DNA of 64,000 bases from assembly GCA_027886175.1 (NCBI GenBank), contig JAJNNQ010000078.1, positions 434,001 to 498,000 of the forward strand, written 5' to 3'. The notes below the pieces were generated by a model. The model searched no databases, had not been told where the DNA came from, and saw nothing but the letters and a program-made list of their open reading frames with translations. How positions within the stretch are numbered: the stretch's first letter is position 1; every line of letters starts with the position of its first letter. This DNA is from Phylloscopus collybita (lineage: Eukaryota > Chordata > Aves > Passeriformes > Phylloscopidae). Shown piece by piece: positions 9,085 to 20,399 of this stretch. Position numbers and translations under genes: made by a program.

Positions 9085-10525
9085 TCACTGTCCCTGCAGC
9101 AGCCTCGGGATGTCCTCGATGGCTTCTTGGCACCGCTCGGCCACCTTGCGGTGAGTGGGGCCACCAGGGCCACCAGAGCCACCACAGGGACTCGAGAGGA
9201 GGGTGCGGATCTCCCCAAGTGTCCCCAGCAGGTGACGTGTGGCCAGGCTGGCGCTGGCCTCCCACAACTGCTCGGCCTTGGTCACCGCGGATCTTAACTC
9301 CCTGAGGACATCGGGAGTCACCTCCCTTCTCCTCTCCAGGGCGGCCTCGATGTCCCCGAGCCGGCGCAGCAGCTCCCAGGGGAGCAGGGTGGCTTTGTCA
9401 CACGCGGCCTCCAAGCGCCCCAGCAGCTCCAGGGCCACCTCTGGCCGCTGCACACCCCTGGTGTCTGCGCCCTCCCAGAGCTCCTGGAGCTCGGTGGCCT
9501 CCCCGGCCAGCCGGTCCCAGCTCTCCCTGAGCGTGGCCACCGAGCCTTGGCCGGCTCTGACCGCAGCTCTCATTGTGGCACGGGCCTGGGTGCCCCGTGG
9601 GTTGGCTTTGAGGGTGGCCAGGGGCTGGTGCAGGGAGGTGACACTGCAGTGGCGCAGGGAGGTGTCACTGGAGTGGCTCAGGGAGGTGACACTGCAGTGG
9701 CGCAGGGAGGTGACACTGCAGTGGGGCAAGGAGGTGTCACTGCAGTGGCTCAGGGAGGTGACACTGCAGTGGCGCAGGGAGGTGACACTGCAGTGGCACA
9801 GGGAGGTGACACTGCAGTGGGGCAGGGAGGTGACACTGCAGTAGCACAGGGTGCAGTGGAGGGTCCAGGTGAATTTCCTCAGGGCTGCGCGCAGGGACCT
9901 TGGGGACACGGCCCGCAGCAGGTCCCCATGTGGTGTGGTCACAGTGGCTGCCAGCTCGCCCAGGGTGGCCACCACATCCACCAGCGCCTCCAGCACCTGG
10001 GGAGGGGACAGGGGAGGGGACAGGGGACCTCGTGGCATTTGTGGCCTTCTGGAGTGGCCCCTGTCCCCTCCAGGGGTGCCCTTTGTCCCTTCCCTGCAGA
10101 GCTCAGCTCTCCCCTCTGCCACCCCCCATGTCCCATCTGCCACCTCCTCGTCCTGTCTGCCACCCCCTGCCACACCCCAATGTCCCCTCTGCCACCCTTG
10201 GTCCCCTCCACCCCTCTGTCACCTCCTCCCTTCCTGCCACACCCTCCTGTCCCCTTTTCGACCCCCTGTGCCCTCTGCCACGCCCCTGCCACCCCCAGCT
10301 GTCCCCCACTCCCCTGCCACCTCCATCATCCCCTGTGCCACCCTCTCTGTCCCCTCTGCCACCCTCGGTGCCCTCCACCCCTTTGTCACCTCCCCTCTTC
10401 TCACCACACCCTCCTGTCCCCTTTGGGGCCCCTGTCCCCTCCTGCCAACCCCGTGTCCCCTCTGTCCCCCTCCCCGTCCCCTCCCCCACCCCGCACCGGG
10501 ATTGTCGCACCTCTGGAGGCTCCAT
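9085..10525 (-). CDS. Family A copy 2 (315 aa, carries coding minisatellite)
   Basis: Exons are 10525-10490 (12 codons, MEPPEVRQSRCG, donor GTGGGG) and 9996-9085 (303 codons plus stop), both in phase 0. The family is unrecognised. The N-terminal helix VLEALVDVVATLGELAA is shared with all copies. Residues near 55-126 are nine tandem 8-residue repeats ending CSVTSL (9846-9631). The central segment present in copies 3 and 4 (about 80 residues) is missing. The C-terminal half is Ala/Leu/Glu-rich and helical, ending SPCGGSGGPGG...VAERCQEAIEDIPRLLQGQ. There is no signal peptide or clear membrane segment, so a soluble helical protein is likely. The frame is intact. Confidence 0.6.
9631..9846 (-). 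repeat. In-frame 24-bp minisatellite, nine units
   Basis: Nine consecutive 24-bp units on plus, each beginning CAGGGAGGTG. 24 bp is eight codons, so the array keeps the reading frame of copy 2 and encodes repeats of the type (P/R/S/C)HCSVTSL. Copies 3 and 4 have only one or two such units at this place. Confidence 0.9.
9998..10489. repeat. Pyrimidine-rich intron of family A copy 2
   Basis: Repeats of CCACCC / TGTCCCCTCTGCC units between acceptor (9997) and donor (10489), paralogous to the introns of copies 1 and 3. Confidence 0.7.
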
Positions 10526-10800
10526 GGCCGCTGGGGACATTCCGAGTGACACTCGAGGAACAGGCGGCTCCGGGTGCGGCCCCTCAGCCCCCGCCGGTCC
10601 GGGGAGGGGACGGGCACAGGGCACAAGGGCCTCTGTTCCAGGAGCCTCTCCAGGCACCGGCTCCACTGCAGGGGCTGCGGGTGCGGATTTTGGGGGGTCC
10701 CGGTGCCCCCCGGGGTGGGGTCAGTGCTCAGCAGCGGGGCCGTGATCGGGGGTGGCGGGGGCTGCCCGGGACCCCCCCAGCCCCCCAAATCACAGCCGGG

Positions 10801-11350
10801 TGTGAAAAACAAAGCTCACTCTTTGAAATTGTCACAAGTTTAATCAGGGATGAAAAAGGGACAATATCCAGCGCTGGGGTGTTTTAGAACAATGTTCTCT
10901 GTGCACGGCTCCATTGCTGGGGCACACACACATCCGTGAGTTTGGGCATCATTCAAACATTCCTGTGAGCTTTGGATGTTCCAGGAACTCTCTCGTTTGG
11001 TTCCAGCCTCTGACTTGTCTGCAGGACATCCCATAGATCAGATCCATTTATTTTATTTCTTCTCCTGGTCCCACCCTGTTGTTCCACAATCCCTAGGAAA
11101 TCAATAAATTCTTCTCCAGTTTCTGTTTTTCTTTGGTTTCTGTCACTGTTATCACCAGCTGGCTGCAGGTGTGGGAAATGACAGAATTTTTTTACACCAT
11201 CCCCTGAGTTGGTTATAATATAAAAATTAGTTAAAATTGTTACATTACAAAAGCATTTTAGCATTGTGCAGTCTCCATTTCAGTATTTTGCTAAGGCCAC
11301 GGATACAAAATCAATTTATCACGCTGCCATTTCCATCAGTGCACACATAA
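10801..11350. repeat. Interspersed repeat R1 (longest 5' part)
   Basis: Starts at TGTGAAAAACAAAGCTC and includes ACAATATCCAGCGCTGG, also seen at 51230. It is shared with 2540-3010 and 51170-51900. An LTR origin is likely but unproven. Confidence 0.6.
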
Positions 11351-11409
11351 ACTGTCTCAAACACTGCGGGGTGAGGGGACAAGTGGCACCAGCGATGTTC
11401 CTGATGATG

Positions 11410-12732
11410 TCACTGCCCTGATGATGTCACATTGGTGACACCACTGATCTCCAGCAGCCTTGGGATGTCCTCTTTGGCGCTTTGGCACAGTTTGGCCACC
11501 ATGCAGCCACGGGGGCCACCAGGGCCACCGGAGCCACCATAGGGACTCGAGAGGAGGAAGTCGATTTCCCCAAGTGCCACCAGCAGGTGATCCCTGGTCA
11601 GGCGGGCGCTGGCCTCCCACAGCCACTCGAACTCGGCTGCCTCAGCCACTGTGTCCTTGAGGTCATCGGGGAACACCTCCTCTGTCCCCTCCAGGGTGTC
11701 CTCGATGCACCTGAGCCAGTAGTGCAGCTCGTGGGGGGTCACCCAGGCTTCATCACACGTGTTCATCAAGCGCCCCAGCAGCCCCAGGGCCTCCTCCACT
11801 CGCTGTTCCCTCAAGGTGGCCAGCCTCGCCTGCCTGGTGGCCACCACAGCCTCTTTCCTGGCCTTGGTGGCCACCGCCACGGGGGCATCGTGTGCGGCCA
11901 CCACTGAGGCCAGGGCCACCGACAGCTGCTGGGCCGTGGCCACCAGGTTGTCCCCGGCTGTCCCCGAGCACTGGGGGGTCTCATCCCACAGGTCCCTGGC
12001 CAGGCCGGTGGTGGTGGCCTTGGCAGTGTCCTCATTGGTGGCCTCAGTGGTGGCTTTGGCAGTGTCCTTGCCCTTCAAGGTGTCAAAGATCTCCACGGCC
12101 TCCCACCACAGATGGTCCCAGTTCCCATTCTTCACATCCATCAACTCCTGCCAGGCTCTGGCTGTGGCTCTGGCATCAGCCCAGGTGGCCCCTGGGGTGT
12201 CCCTGAGGGCGGTCACAGCCTGGCTCAGGGGGGTGACACCGCGCTGGCACAGGGAGGTGATGTCACTGTGGTCCAGGGCATCCCGGAGGCTCCAGATGAA
12301 TTTCCTCAGGTCTGCGTGCAGGGACTCTGGGTACAGCAGCGGCCACGCTCTCCGTCGTGGTGTGGTCACGGTGGCTGCCAGCTCACCCAGGATGGCCACC
12401 ACGTCCACCTGTGCCTCCAGCAACTGGGGAGGGGACAGGGGAGGTGGCGGGGACCTCGTGGCACTTGTGGCCTCCTGGGTTGGCCCCTGTGTCCTCCAGG
12501 GTCCCCTTTGTCCCCTCCCCGGAGGGCTCAGCTGTCCCCTCTGTCCCTTTGTCACCCCCTTGCCCTCACAGTTACCCCGTGTCACCCCACGCTATTCTCC
12601 TCCACCTCCTACCTCGGTCCCCTCCCCCCTCTGTCACCTCCCCCTTCCTCCCACGCCTTCCTGTCCCCTTTGCGACCCCCTGTCCTCTACCCTCACCTTG
12701 TGCCAGAATCGTTGCATGTCCCAGGGTTCCAT
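11410..12732 (-). CDS. Family A copy 3 (349 aa, intact)
   Basis: The best-preserved member. Exon 1 is 12732-12697 (MEPWDMQRFWHK) with donor AAG/GTGAGG. The intron is 273 bp. Exon 2 is 12423-11410 after CCCCTCCCCAG, in phase 0. The protein has an N-terminal amphipathic helix, a WPLLYPESLHADLRKF block (near residue 40), a WADARATARAWQELMD block, an Ala/Thr-rich AKATTEATNEDTAKATT linker, a long Ala-rich helix, and a GGSGGPGG turn before the CQSAKEDIPRLLE tail. It has no Cys pattern, signal peptide or catalytic motif that I can name. It may act as a helical scaffold; that is a guess. It is the reference copy for judging the damage in the others. Confidence 0.65.
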
Positions 12733-12889
12733 GGCCATTGGGGACACTCTGGGGACACTCTGGGGACACTCTGGGGGTGAACAGGACCCGGTGACAGTGG
12801 CAGACACCCGGGGATGTGGCGCAGCCGGGAGGAACCAGGAAGAGGAAACAGAGGCGGCTCCCCTCCCCCCACGCCTGCGGGGCCCCCGG

Positions 12890-13090
12890 GGGATCCCCAA
12901 TGTCCCCTTAAGTGTCCCCAGTGTCCCCGACTGTCCCCAATGTCCTCCTGAGTGTCCCCAGTGTCCCCAACTGTCCCCAATGTTCCCCTGAGTGTCCCCA
13001 ACAGGACCCCGCTGTCCCCCCCATGTCCCCAGTAAGGCCCAAGTGTCCCCCCAATGTCCTGTTGGGGACACTGGGGACACACTGGGGTCC
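12890..13090. repeat. TGTCCCCA minisatellite upstream of copy 3
   Basis: Degenerate 10-12 bp units of (A)(G)TGTCCCCAA. This lies in the presumed promoter or 5' flank of copy 3. A related tract precedes copy 4 (14405-14660). Confidence 0.7.
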
Positions 13091-13118
13091 TCTTGGGGAC
13101 ACCACAGAGACATCGTGG

Positions 13119-13726
13119 TGTTATAAATGCATATTATAAAGTTGGCTTTTCACAAGTACTAAAATGAATGCCAGATGTATAATGTAGAAAGTCCTACTGT
13201 ATTTCCTTTTTAACATCTTAGAAATGTGATGAATGTGTACTTTCTGAATTGTAAAAGCCTTTTTGTAAAATCAATCAAACCAGTTGACCAAACTGAATCA
13301 AACCCTCACCAGGAAGTTAAGGGGAGAGGATCTTCCTGCATTCCTGAGCTAACTAGATCAAGATAGTGGTGAACCAAAAGCTACAAGAAGGAATTTATTG
13401 ATCTCCTGGTATCAGAAGAATTAGACATGAAATGAGTACCAGACACCAACAAGAACTTTATCTAACAAAATGTTAATTTGGTACAATGAGACAGGGTTTG
13501 GGGGAAGGGGAGGAAAACCAAGAGAACATCTGAACACAAAAGAATGTTTGAAAAATGCATATGTAAAAGGTTAATCCTTAAAAGCAAGGAGTCTGAAGGA
13601 GTGGCTGTGTTTTTCTGGTGAAGGCACCCCAGCTGGAACCTTGCTTTTCTCTCTCCTAATTGTCTATTTTTAATTTTTTTATGAAACGTATAAATTCTTC
13701 TAAGAAAGTGAACCTCATTTTTCACA
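13119..13726. mobile_element. Solo LTR type D
   Basis: 608 bp from TGTTATAAATGC to CATTTTTCACA, with TG...CA ends. The interior is AT-rich and has no ORF. The start resembles the TGTTATAAATG end of LTR type C. No target duplication is visible; the right flank is a minisatellite that may have expanded over it. Confidence 0.5.
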
Positions 13727-14405
13727 CCAGTATGGATCAGCATGGACCAGTATAGAGTAGTACAGACCAGTATAGAGCAGTAGAGACCAGTTTGGATGAG
13801 TTGGGCTCTGGGCTGGGCACCGGCTGCCCGTGGGGCTGATGGTGCTGTGTGAGGCTGTGTGTGAGTAAAAACCAGTATGGACCAGTATAGGGCAGCATAG
13901 ACCAGTATGGACCAGTACAGAGCAGTATAAACCAGGCCAGACCAGTATAGACCAGTATGAATATTTACAGACCAGTAGAGTCTTCCCCCTGCCCTGACCA
14001 GTTTAGACCAGTAGGGACCAGTATAAACCAGCAGAGACCAGTTTGAGATACGATAGAGCAGTAAGGACCAGGATGAACCAGTATAGAGCAATAGGGACCA
14101 GTTCAGACCAGTATGGGTTTCTACAGACCAGGTGGGACTTTCTTCTGCCCTGACCAGTATGGACTATTATGAACCAGTATAGACCAGTATAAACCAATTC
14201 AGACCAGTACAGACCAGTATAAGCCAGTTACCTATGGACCAGTATGAATATCTACAGACCTACAGAGACTTTCCCCTGCCCTGCCCAGGATGAACCAGTG
14301 TAGACCAGCATAGGCCAGTATAGAGCAGCATGGGGCAGCAGGGAACCAGTACAGACCAGTACAGACCTGTACAGACCAGTTCAGACCAGTACAGACCAGT
14401 TTAGA
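13727..14405. repeat. ACCAGTATAG minisatellite
   Basis: Dozens of 10-11 bp units of (G)ACCAGTATAG / ACCAGTACAG, interrupted by short unique pieces (13800-13865, 13980-14000, 14125-14150, 14255-14285). Long minus-strand ORFs rich in Tyr, Trp, Leu and Ser (13462-14091) are simply its translation. Confidence 0.9.
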
Positions 14406-14690
14406 ATGTCCCCTGCCCCAGTGGATGTCCCCTGCCCCAGAATGGGGACACAGGAATGGGACTGGGGACACTGGGCTGATGGCATGGGTGGCACTGGGGA
14501 CACTGGGGTGATCCTGGGATGCTTCACTGGGGTGGTGGCACTGGCATGGTGGCAGTGGGGGTGGGGACACTGGATTGAAACTGGGGACACTGGGCTGGTG
14601 ACATTGCTATGGTGACAATGGGGCAGTGGCACTGAGATGGGGACTTTGATCTGGGGACAATGGGGTGGTGATGTCACTTCTTCCTGTTTC
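14405..14690. repeat. GGGGACACTGG-type minisatellite 5' of copy 4
   Basis: Degenerate GGGGACACTGGG / GTGGCACTGG repeats that end where homology to the 5' flank of copy 3 begins (about 14690). Confidence 0.65.
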
Positions 14691-14779
14691 CTCCTGGCTG
14701 TGCCACATCCCTGCGTGTCTGCCACTGTCACCAGGTCCTGTTCACCCCCCAGAGTGTCCCCAGAGTGTCCCCAGTGGCC

Positions 14780-16083
14780 ATGGAACCACACAAGGTGCCA
14801 CAGTCCCGGCACAGTGGGGGAGACACATGGGGGCGGCAGGAGGGGACAGGAGGGCATGGGAGGAAGCGGGGAGGTGACAGAGGGGTGGAGGGGACCGAGG
14901 GTGCAGGGGGGACAGCGGGGGGTGGAAGTGGCAGAGTGGACGAGGGGGTGACAAAGGGACAGATGAGACAATGAGAGATGAGCTCTCCAAGGAGGGGACA
15001 AAGGGGACCCTGGGAGGGCACAGGGGCCACCCCAGGAGGCCATGAGGTCCCTGCCACCTCCTGTGTCCCCTCCCCAGGTGCTGGAGGCACTGGTGGACAT
15101 GGCCACCCTGGGCGAGTTGGCAGCCATCGTGACCGCACCATGCAGGGACACGTGGCCGGTCCTGTACCCAGAGTCCCTGCACGCAGACCTGAGGAGATTG
15201 ACCTGGAGCCTCCGGGAGACCCTGGACCAGGGCAGTGTCACCTCCCTGCGCCAGCGCGGTGTCACCCCCCTCAGCCAGGCCCTGGCCACCCCGGGGGGGC
15301 GACTGGGCCAACGTGAGAGCCTCAGCCAGGGCCTGGCAGGAGCAGGTGGACGCGCTCGAAGACACCTGGTTCTGGCAGCTCGAGGAGGCCGCCAATGTCC
15401 TCGATGACTGGAAGGAGGCGGCCAAGGCCACCGCCAAGGCCACTGCCAAGGCCACTGTCACTGGCCTGGCCAGGGACCTGCGGGACGAGACTGCCAGCGG
15501 GAGGACAGCAGGGGACAACGTGGAGTTGTCCACCAGGTCAGTGGCCACAGCCCCGCAACCATGGGCGACCCTGGCTGAGAGAAAGGCGGCCTTGTTGGTG
15601 GCCGCGCATGAGGCCCGGATGGCAGCGGCCACCAAGGCCATGGAAGAGGCCGTGGCGGCCACCAGGCAGGTGGGGGCGGCTGCCAGGAGGGGACAGCGGG
15701 CAAAGGTGGTCCAGGGGCTGCTGGGGCACTTGGTGGTTGCGTATGACAGAGCGTCCCTTCTCCCCATGGAGCTGCATGACCTGCTCGTGGACATCGAGGC
15801 CACCCTGGAGGGGACAAAGGGGGTGTCCCTCGATGTCCCCAAGGCCTCAGTGGCCACAGTGGCTGAGGCTGAGCAGCTGTGGGAGGCCAGCTCCTGCCTC
15901 ATAAGGTGTCACCTGCTGGGGATAACTGGGGACATCGTCAACCTCCTCTTCTGTCGCTATGGTGGCTCCGGTGGCCCTGGTGGCACCCGTGGCCATGCAG
16001 TGGCTGAGCAGTGCCAAAAAGCCATTGAGGACATCCCGAGGCTGCTGGAGGACAGTGATGTAACTGTAATGTCATTGGGATGA
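14780..16083 (+). pseudogene. Family A copy 4 (one-base frameshift)
   Basis: The only near-complete copy on the plus strand. The ATG is at 14780. A GT at 14795 gives a 5-codon exon 1, as in copy 1; the 12-codon donor of copies 2 and 3 is lost. Exon 2 starts at 15078 after CCCCTCCCCAG and follows the family frame (VLEALVDMATLGEL, WPVLYPESLHADL) to a run of seven G at 15293-15299. There the frame shifts by one, and the rest (WANVRASARAWQEQVD ... GGSGGPGG ... CQKAIEDIPRLLE) continues in the next frame to the stop at 16083. AKAT is repeated in the middle. It could be intact if the G run is a sequencing error. Confidence 0.65.
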
Positions 16084-16108
16084 TGACATCATTAGGAACA
16101 CCGCTGGT

Positions 16109-16719
16109 TGTTGGGGAAGATGAAAAAGGAAAGCCTTATAAATATGACTGCTTAGGTTTTGAGAATATGAAACCTGTAAGTGAAATGGAATTGAAAGCAA
16201 GTTTCGATGTCTAAAGCCTTAGTCACTGGGCAACTGGAGAACAATACTGTGGACAGATGAAGGTAATCAATCTCCTTTTGATTAAACAATGCCCTTCTCC
16301 TTACCAAAAGTCCAAGGGTCAGAGCAGACCCTACTCGCTTGGCAGGAGGAGTTTTTAGGGTTTAAAATATAACACAGTATGGTAATGTAATGATTCTTAT
16401 AGGCTGTATGTAAATGCTATAGGATTTGTATCTTGTATTAGATTGGTTGGTGTAAGCTAGAATATTCAGTATAGAAGAAGATTTAATGTATTGTAATGGG
16501 AACTTTTCTCTCTTCTCTTCACCTTCACTCTTACTTTTCTTCAGCTCATCTCTTGCCCTCTCCTTCTCTCTCTTGGGCCTGCTCTGAGCTGCAGCTGGCA
16601 GCTCTTAGCAGGGCCCCTACACCCATGCCCTATGCAATAAACCACATGCTCCAAGACCAGCCTTGACTCCAGAGATCTCTCGTCTCCATCCGTCCCGACC
16701 GTACAACCCAGCTCCTACA
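16109..16719 (+). mobile_element. Solo LTR type G with 6-bp target duplication
   Basis: 611 bp, TGTTGGGGAAGATG...CTCCTACA, with an AATAAA at about 16635. The flanking direct repeat GCTGGT is at 16103-16108 and 16720-16725. Removing the LTR and one repeat restores the family A 3' flank (GCTGGTGTCACTTGTCCCC), as seen at 27770. A second copy is at 52433. Confidence 0.9.
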
Positions 16720-16725
16720 GCTGGT

Positions 16726-16860
16726 GTCACTTGTCCCCTCTCCCTCACCACATGGGATGGGGAGACAAATTTGGGGAATTTTCCAAGAATTTTGATTGAA
16801 ATTGTCCCAAATCCTGATGGGAATTCCTGGGCAGACGTCCCTAGGAACGTTCAGTGTGAC
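16726..16860 (+). other. Family A conserved 3' flank (copy 4)
   Basis: The same block as at 8756 and 27760, in copy 4 orientation. 16861-17050 is an unassigned AT-rich stretch. Confidence 0.6.
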
Positions 16861-17089
16861 AAATGGAAATGATTTGTGCTAAATAAATTGTAGCTATTTA
16901 GCTATTTAGAAAATTATTGTTATAAAGCAATAAAGGAAATTAGCATTATAAAGCAGATGGGCCCCTTTGCAGATGTTACATGTAAAAATAGGATACAGCA
17001 TGTAGTTTTGAGGTAAGTATTGTCCCAAGACAGAATCGACCTTGGGATGGACAAAGTTGGGACGGTTTCAAGTACAAGATCTGAAGTTA

Positions 17090-17588
17090 TGGTTTAAGGC
17101 TAATTTTTTTGGAACATAATGCTTACATAACGCAACGCTTAGTACGCACGTGCAACCTGTAAGGTCATCCAGAGGACAACAAGGAAGACTGTGAGCCTTC
17201 ATCCCAAAGACCACCCCAAAGCAGACAGAAGAGCTCCTGGCAACAAGTGAAGCATGTGCCATGAAATATAGTGGCGTAGATTTTTAAAACTGGAAAAAGG
17301 AGGGAATTTATGGGAAACATGGATGAATATGTATTAGTACATGGTATATAAATATAGTCAGAATTGTGTTGTTTTGTATGTGAGGTAGTGTGAAAAGCCC
17401 TCCCTATACCCTGGTGGGTTTTGCTTATGCTTTATCCAAACCTTAATCATACTTAATTAATTACTGCCAAATATATATACTTGGATATATTTACTAAATT
17501 GTATTAATTTATATGTGCCATGGAATTGTTATTCAATTAAAATTGCTGCTAACCCAATAGACCTAGTTGTTTGACATCATTTATAACA
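17090..17588. mobile_element. LTR type C, inverted copy
   Basis: Reverse complement of the LTR at 8063-8590, ending CATTTATAACA, the mirror of TGTTATAAATG at 18376. Together with 18376-18928 it brackets 17589-18375: an A/C-rich simple tract (17698-17825) and another LTR-like piece starting TGTTATAAAAGGC at about 18007. No ORF is supported between them. Confidence 0.55.
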
Positions 17589-18375
17589 CTCGGATGGACT
17601 CTGGCACGAGCCCCGTGCGAGGCCACCGGCGCTGTGGCTCCCACACCTGGATTAGGGACCAAACCTCTCCTGTCCACCCGTGTTGGGTCAATGTGCACGT
17701 AAAAAAAATCACCACAGGAAAAAAAACCCCAAACAACAACAACCACCAACCAACCAACAACGAAACAAAACAAAAACAAAAAAACCCCAAACAAAAACAA
17801 AACCACCCACCAAAAAAAACAAAACGGGGGGGAATTTTACCTTTGCTTTGTGGGTTCTCCTCGTTCCCAGTTATCCTGCTCGGGTCCAAGGGCCACCAGA
17901 GGCCTGGGGTGGGCTGACAAAATCTGCCGGGCTGGCCTCCCCATGCAAGTGCCCCCTTGAGTCCTTGGAACTGGTGGAAATATCCTGGATGAGGTCCCAA
18001 AAATTGTTATAAAAGGCTCAAAACTCGGGCAGGAATGAGTAAATAAAATTTAATTTGAACCCATGAAAATTTCCAAGCAAAGGGGGGGAACAGCACTGGG
18101 AGCTTGATGGGAGCTCCTTCTGCCCACCAGAGGCTCCCTCACAAAATGGCATCTCCTTTTCTACCCTGAGAGTGCATCAGCCTCATCAATATTCATAAGC
18201 AGTCCTTTGTGGGAAAGGGATTTGTAGAGAGTTCTCAAAGCCTGACAGAAGGCTCACATAGGATGCATCCGTATGCAAACTCTTGAGATAAGGTGTGCTG
18301 GAATTGGACAGACATTGTTAAGAGAGAAATCGAGCTCGAAACAAGCTTCAAATAACAGCCTTGCAAACAGACTAG

Positions 18376-18928
18376 TGTTATAAATGTGCTGCCCAATTAT
18401 CCAATAATTAAAAGCCAAACAAAATTTAAATGTAGCAGCAATTTTAATTAAGCAGCTTGATTATACAAAATTGAATACAATATACAAAATAAATTGGTTC
18501 GGTTAATAATGCATAAGCAAAAATATAAACCGCGGGGTACGGAGCAGGACCTTGAAATCCCGCCTCACGTACAAACGAGATAACCTTGGGCTGGTCCCTT
18601 TATAGTGTGAGCCAATGTGTGCCACCACCCATCTCCTCCTATTTTCGAATTCGTAAGATTTGCATCACCACCTTTACTATGCATGCTTTATCTTCTCTTT
18701 TAGGGGGTCGTTCTACTTTTTGGGGGTCTCCAGAGGAAGGCTCATCCTCTTCATCACGTGTCCTTTGAATAACCTTTCTTATTGCTCATGCATATTAAGT
18801 TACCTCTTTAGTTACACACGCGTACTAAGCTTGTATTATATAAACAAATACCAAGTTTGAACATTTTGGCAATAAATCTCATATAATTAACAGTTTTCTT
18901 GGTGTTTCCCCAACTTTCCCATTTCACA
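18376..18928. mobile_element. LTR type C
   Basis: 553 bp between TGTTATAAATGTGC and CCATTTCACA. It is directly followed, after 11 bp, by the ERVL-like LTR at 18940. Confidence 0.6.
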
Positions 18929-18939
18929 GACAAATTTAG

Positions 18940-19555
18940 TGTGATGGTTTAAGGCCAATTTGGGAGGAGAACTCCGAGGGAAAACCCTCCCCACCTCCTC
19001 TCTCCCAGCCGGTTCTGGAGAAAACTCATCAGAGAGAGAGAAAGTGGAAAGAAACCTGTTTATTAAACCAGCAAAACACTCCCCCAGCACAACAGATCAA
19101 ACAATACCAGATGATGAATTATGGAAAGCAAAGTCCCTCTTGTAGATGGTCTCTGCTCTCGGTTCTTTTCAGCAGTGGTGGATGTTGCTGTGAAGGGTAG
19201 CTTCTAGTGGGTCCAGGTGTCAGCTCCCCCGGTGCCCTCCAGGTCCTCAGTGGAGGAGGTTTGAACCGATCCAAAAAAACAGGTGGAAAAAAAGAGAAAA
19301 AAGAAAAAGGAAAAAAAGAAAGAAAAAAAAAATGCAAAGCTTTTCAGCCCTAACTAAGCTAAACTAGCTACAGGCAAAGCAAAGCGAAAGTGAGAGCTGC
19401 AAGGAAGAAAAACTGCATCTCTGCACCAGTGACTCACGTTCTCAAGGCCAGTCTGTGCGATTCCTGAAAACAAACTGTGCACTTTCTCCCCGTTACTCTC
19501 AGATCCAACATAAACCAAACAGACGACTGGGGATACAGTGTAGGAAATGTCAACC
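18940..19555 (-). mobile_element. LTR type A (3' LTR of the ERVL-like element)
   Basis: On plus it starts TGTGATGGTTTAAGGCC, so on minus it ends ...CCATCACA. It contains TTTATTAAACC, a polyadenylation signal on minus, and an A-rich tract (19275-19335). Related LTRs: 26147-26832, 42684-43348, 57356-57965. Confidence 0.7.
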
Positions 19556-19929
19556 CAGGACATTGCCACCCCTTATCCCCATATCGTCACCATATGACCA
19601 AAGCCAGTATACATTCTGCATCAAGCATTTATAAAATGTCCATTCATTCTCCCCACAAAAATGCAATACCCATCATATCCCTGTTACGTCCCACACCAAG
19701 CCACTGAATCCAGGCCCCAGGCAGAGCTACAGGATTCTCCATTCTCTTATTTTGCTCACCCAAAACTCCCTCTTTCACTTACTCATACCTTCAATACCAC
19801 TTACCCATACCTCCAGCACTTGCTCGTACCTTGAGCACTTGCTCTTACCCTCTCACGTATACATTTCCTTCTATTTCGTATTTGTATGGTTTAAGTTACA
19901 GATCATGGCAGTGACATCCAGCAAACAGG

Positions 19930-20291
19930 GTAAATAACCATAACCATGAACTATATATATCTGGAGTAGATTCCAGCACCTTTATAAACTTCCTACAAAT
20001 CATTATCCCCAAGCCAAGGCCAATAGCTACTCTAGTTCATGTCCCTCTGCGGTAAGAACTACGTATTAGGGACAATACTGGGGCTATTTCCGGATATGAG
20101 AATAAACCTAGGGACCACAAAGGTACTAGGATCTCAAAGAAGCCCAGGGACCCAAAACACATCAAGGCCCCCACCCTGACAGACAGGAATTCAAACAACA
20201 TAGCTACTAATTGCTTTATACCAATACAAAGTACTTGCAACAAGAAATACAACCAGTGCAGGGTTTTTTCCACTCTCTCTGCCCCCTTCAA
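19930..20291 (-). pseudogene. Second copy of the ERVL leader hydrophobic ORF
   Basis: Encodes a hydrophobic segment (LLQVLCIGIKQLVAMLFEFL..., LVPLWSLGLFSYPEIAP) nearly identical to 25558-26091, then diverges. It is followed upstream by an LTR end at 20311-20394. Confidence 0.55.
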
Positions 20292-20399
20292 GTACGGGCC
20301 ACCAAAAAGTTGTGATGGTTTAAGGCCAATTTGGGAGGAGAACTCCGAGGGAAAACCCTCCCCCCCTCCCCTCTCCCAGAGCCAGCAAACAGTGATGGT

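Noticed and set aside
13462..14091. 209-codon Tyr/Trp/Ser-rich frame on minus
   Set aside because: Direct translation of the ACCAGTATAG minisatellite plus neighbouring LTR sequence.
7690..14660. Possible CRISPR-like arrays in the short tandem repeats
   Set aside because: Units are contiguous and degenerate, without unique spacers, in a vertebrate genome.
17549..17806. Hydrophobic Phe/Val-rich minus frame
   Set aside because: It is the complement of the A/C-rich simple tract.
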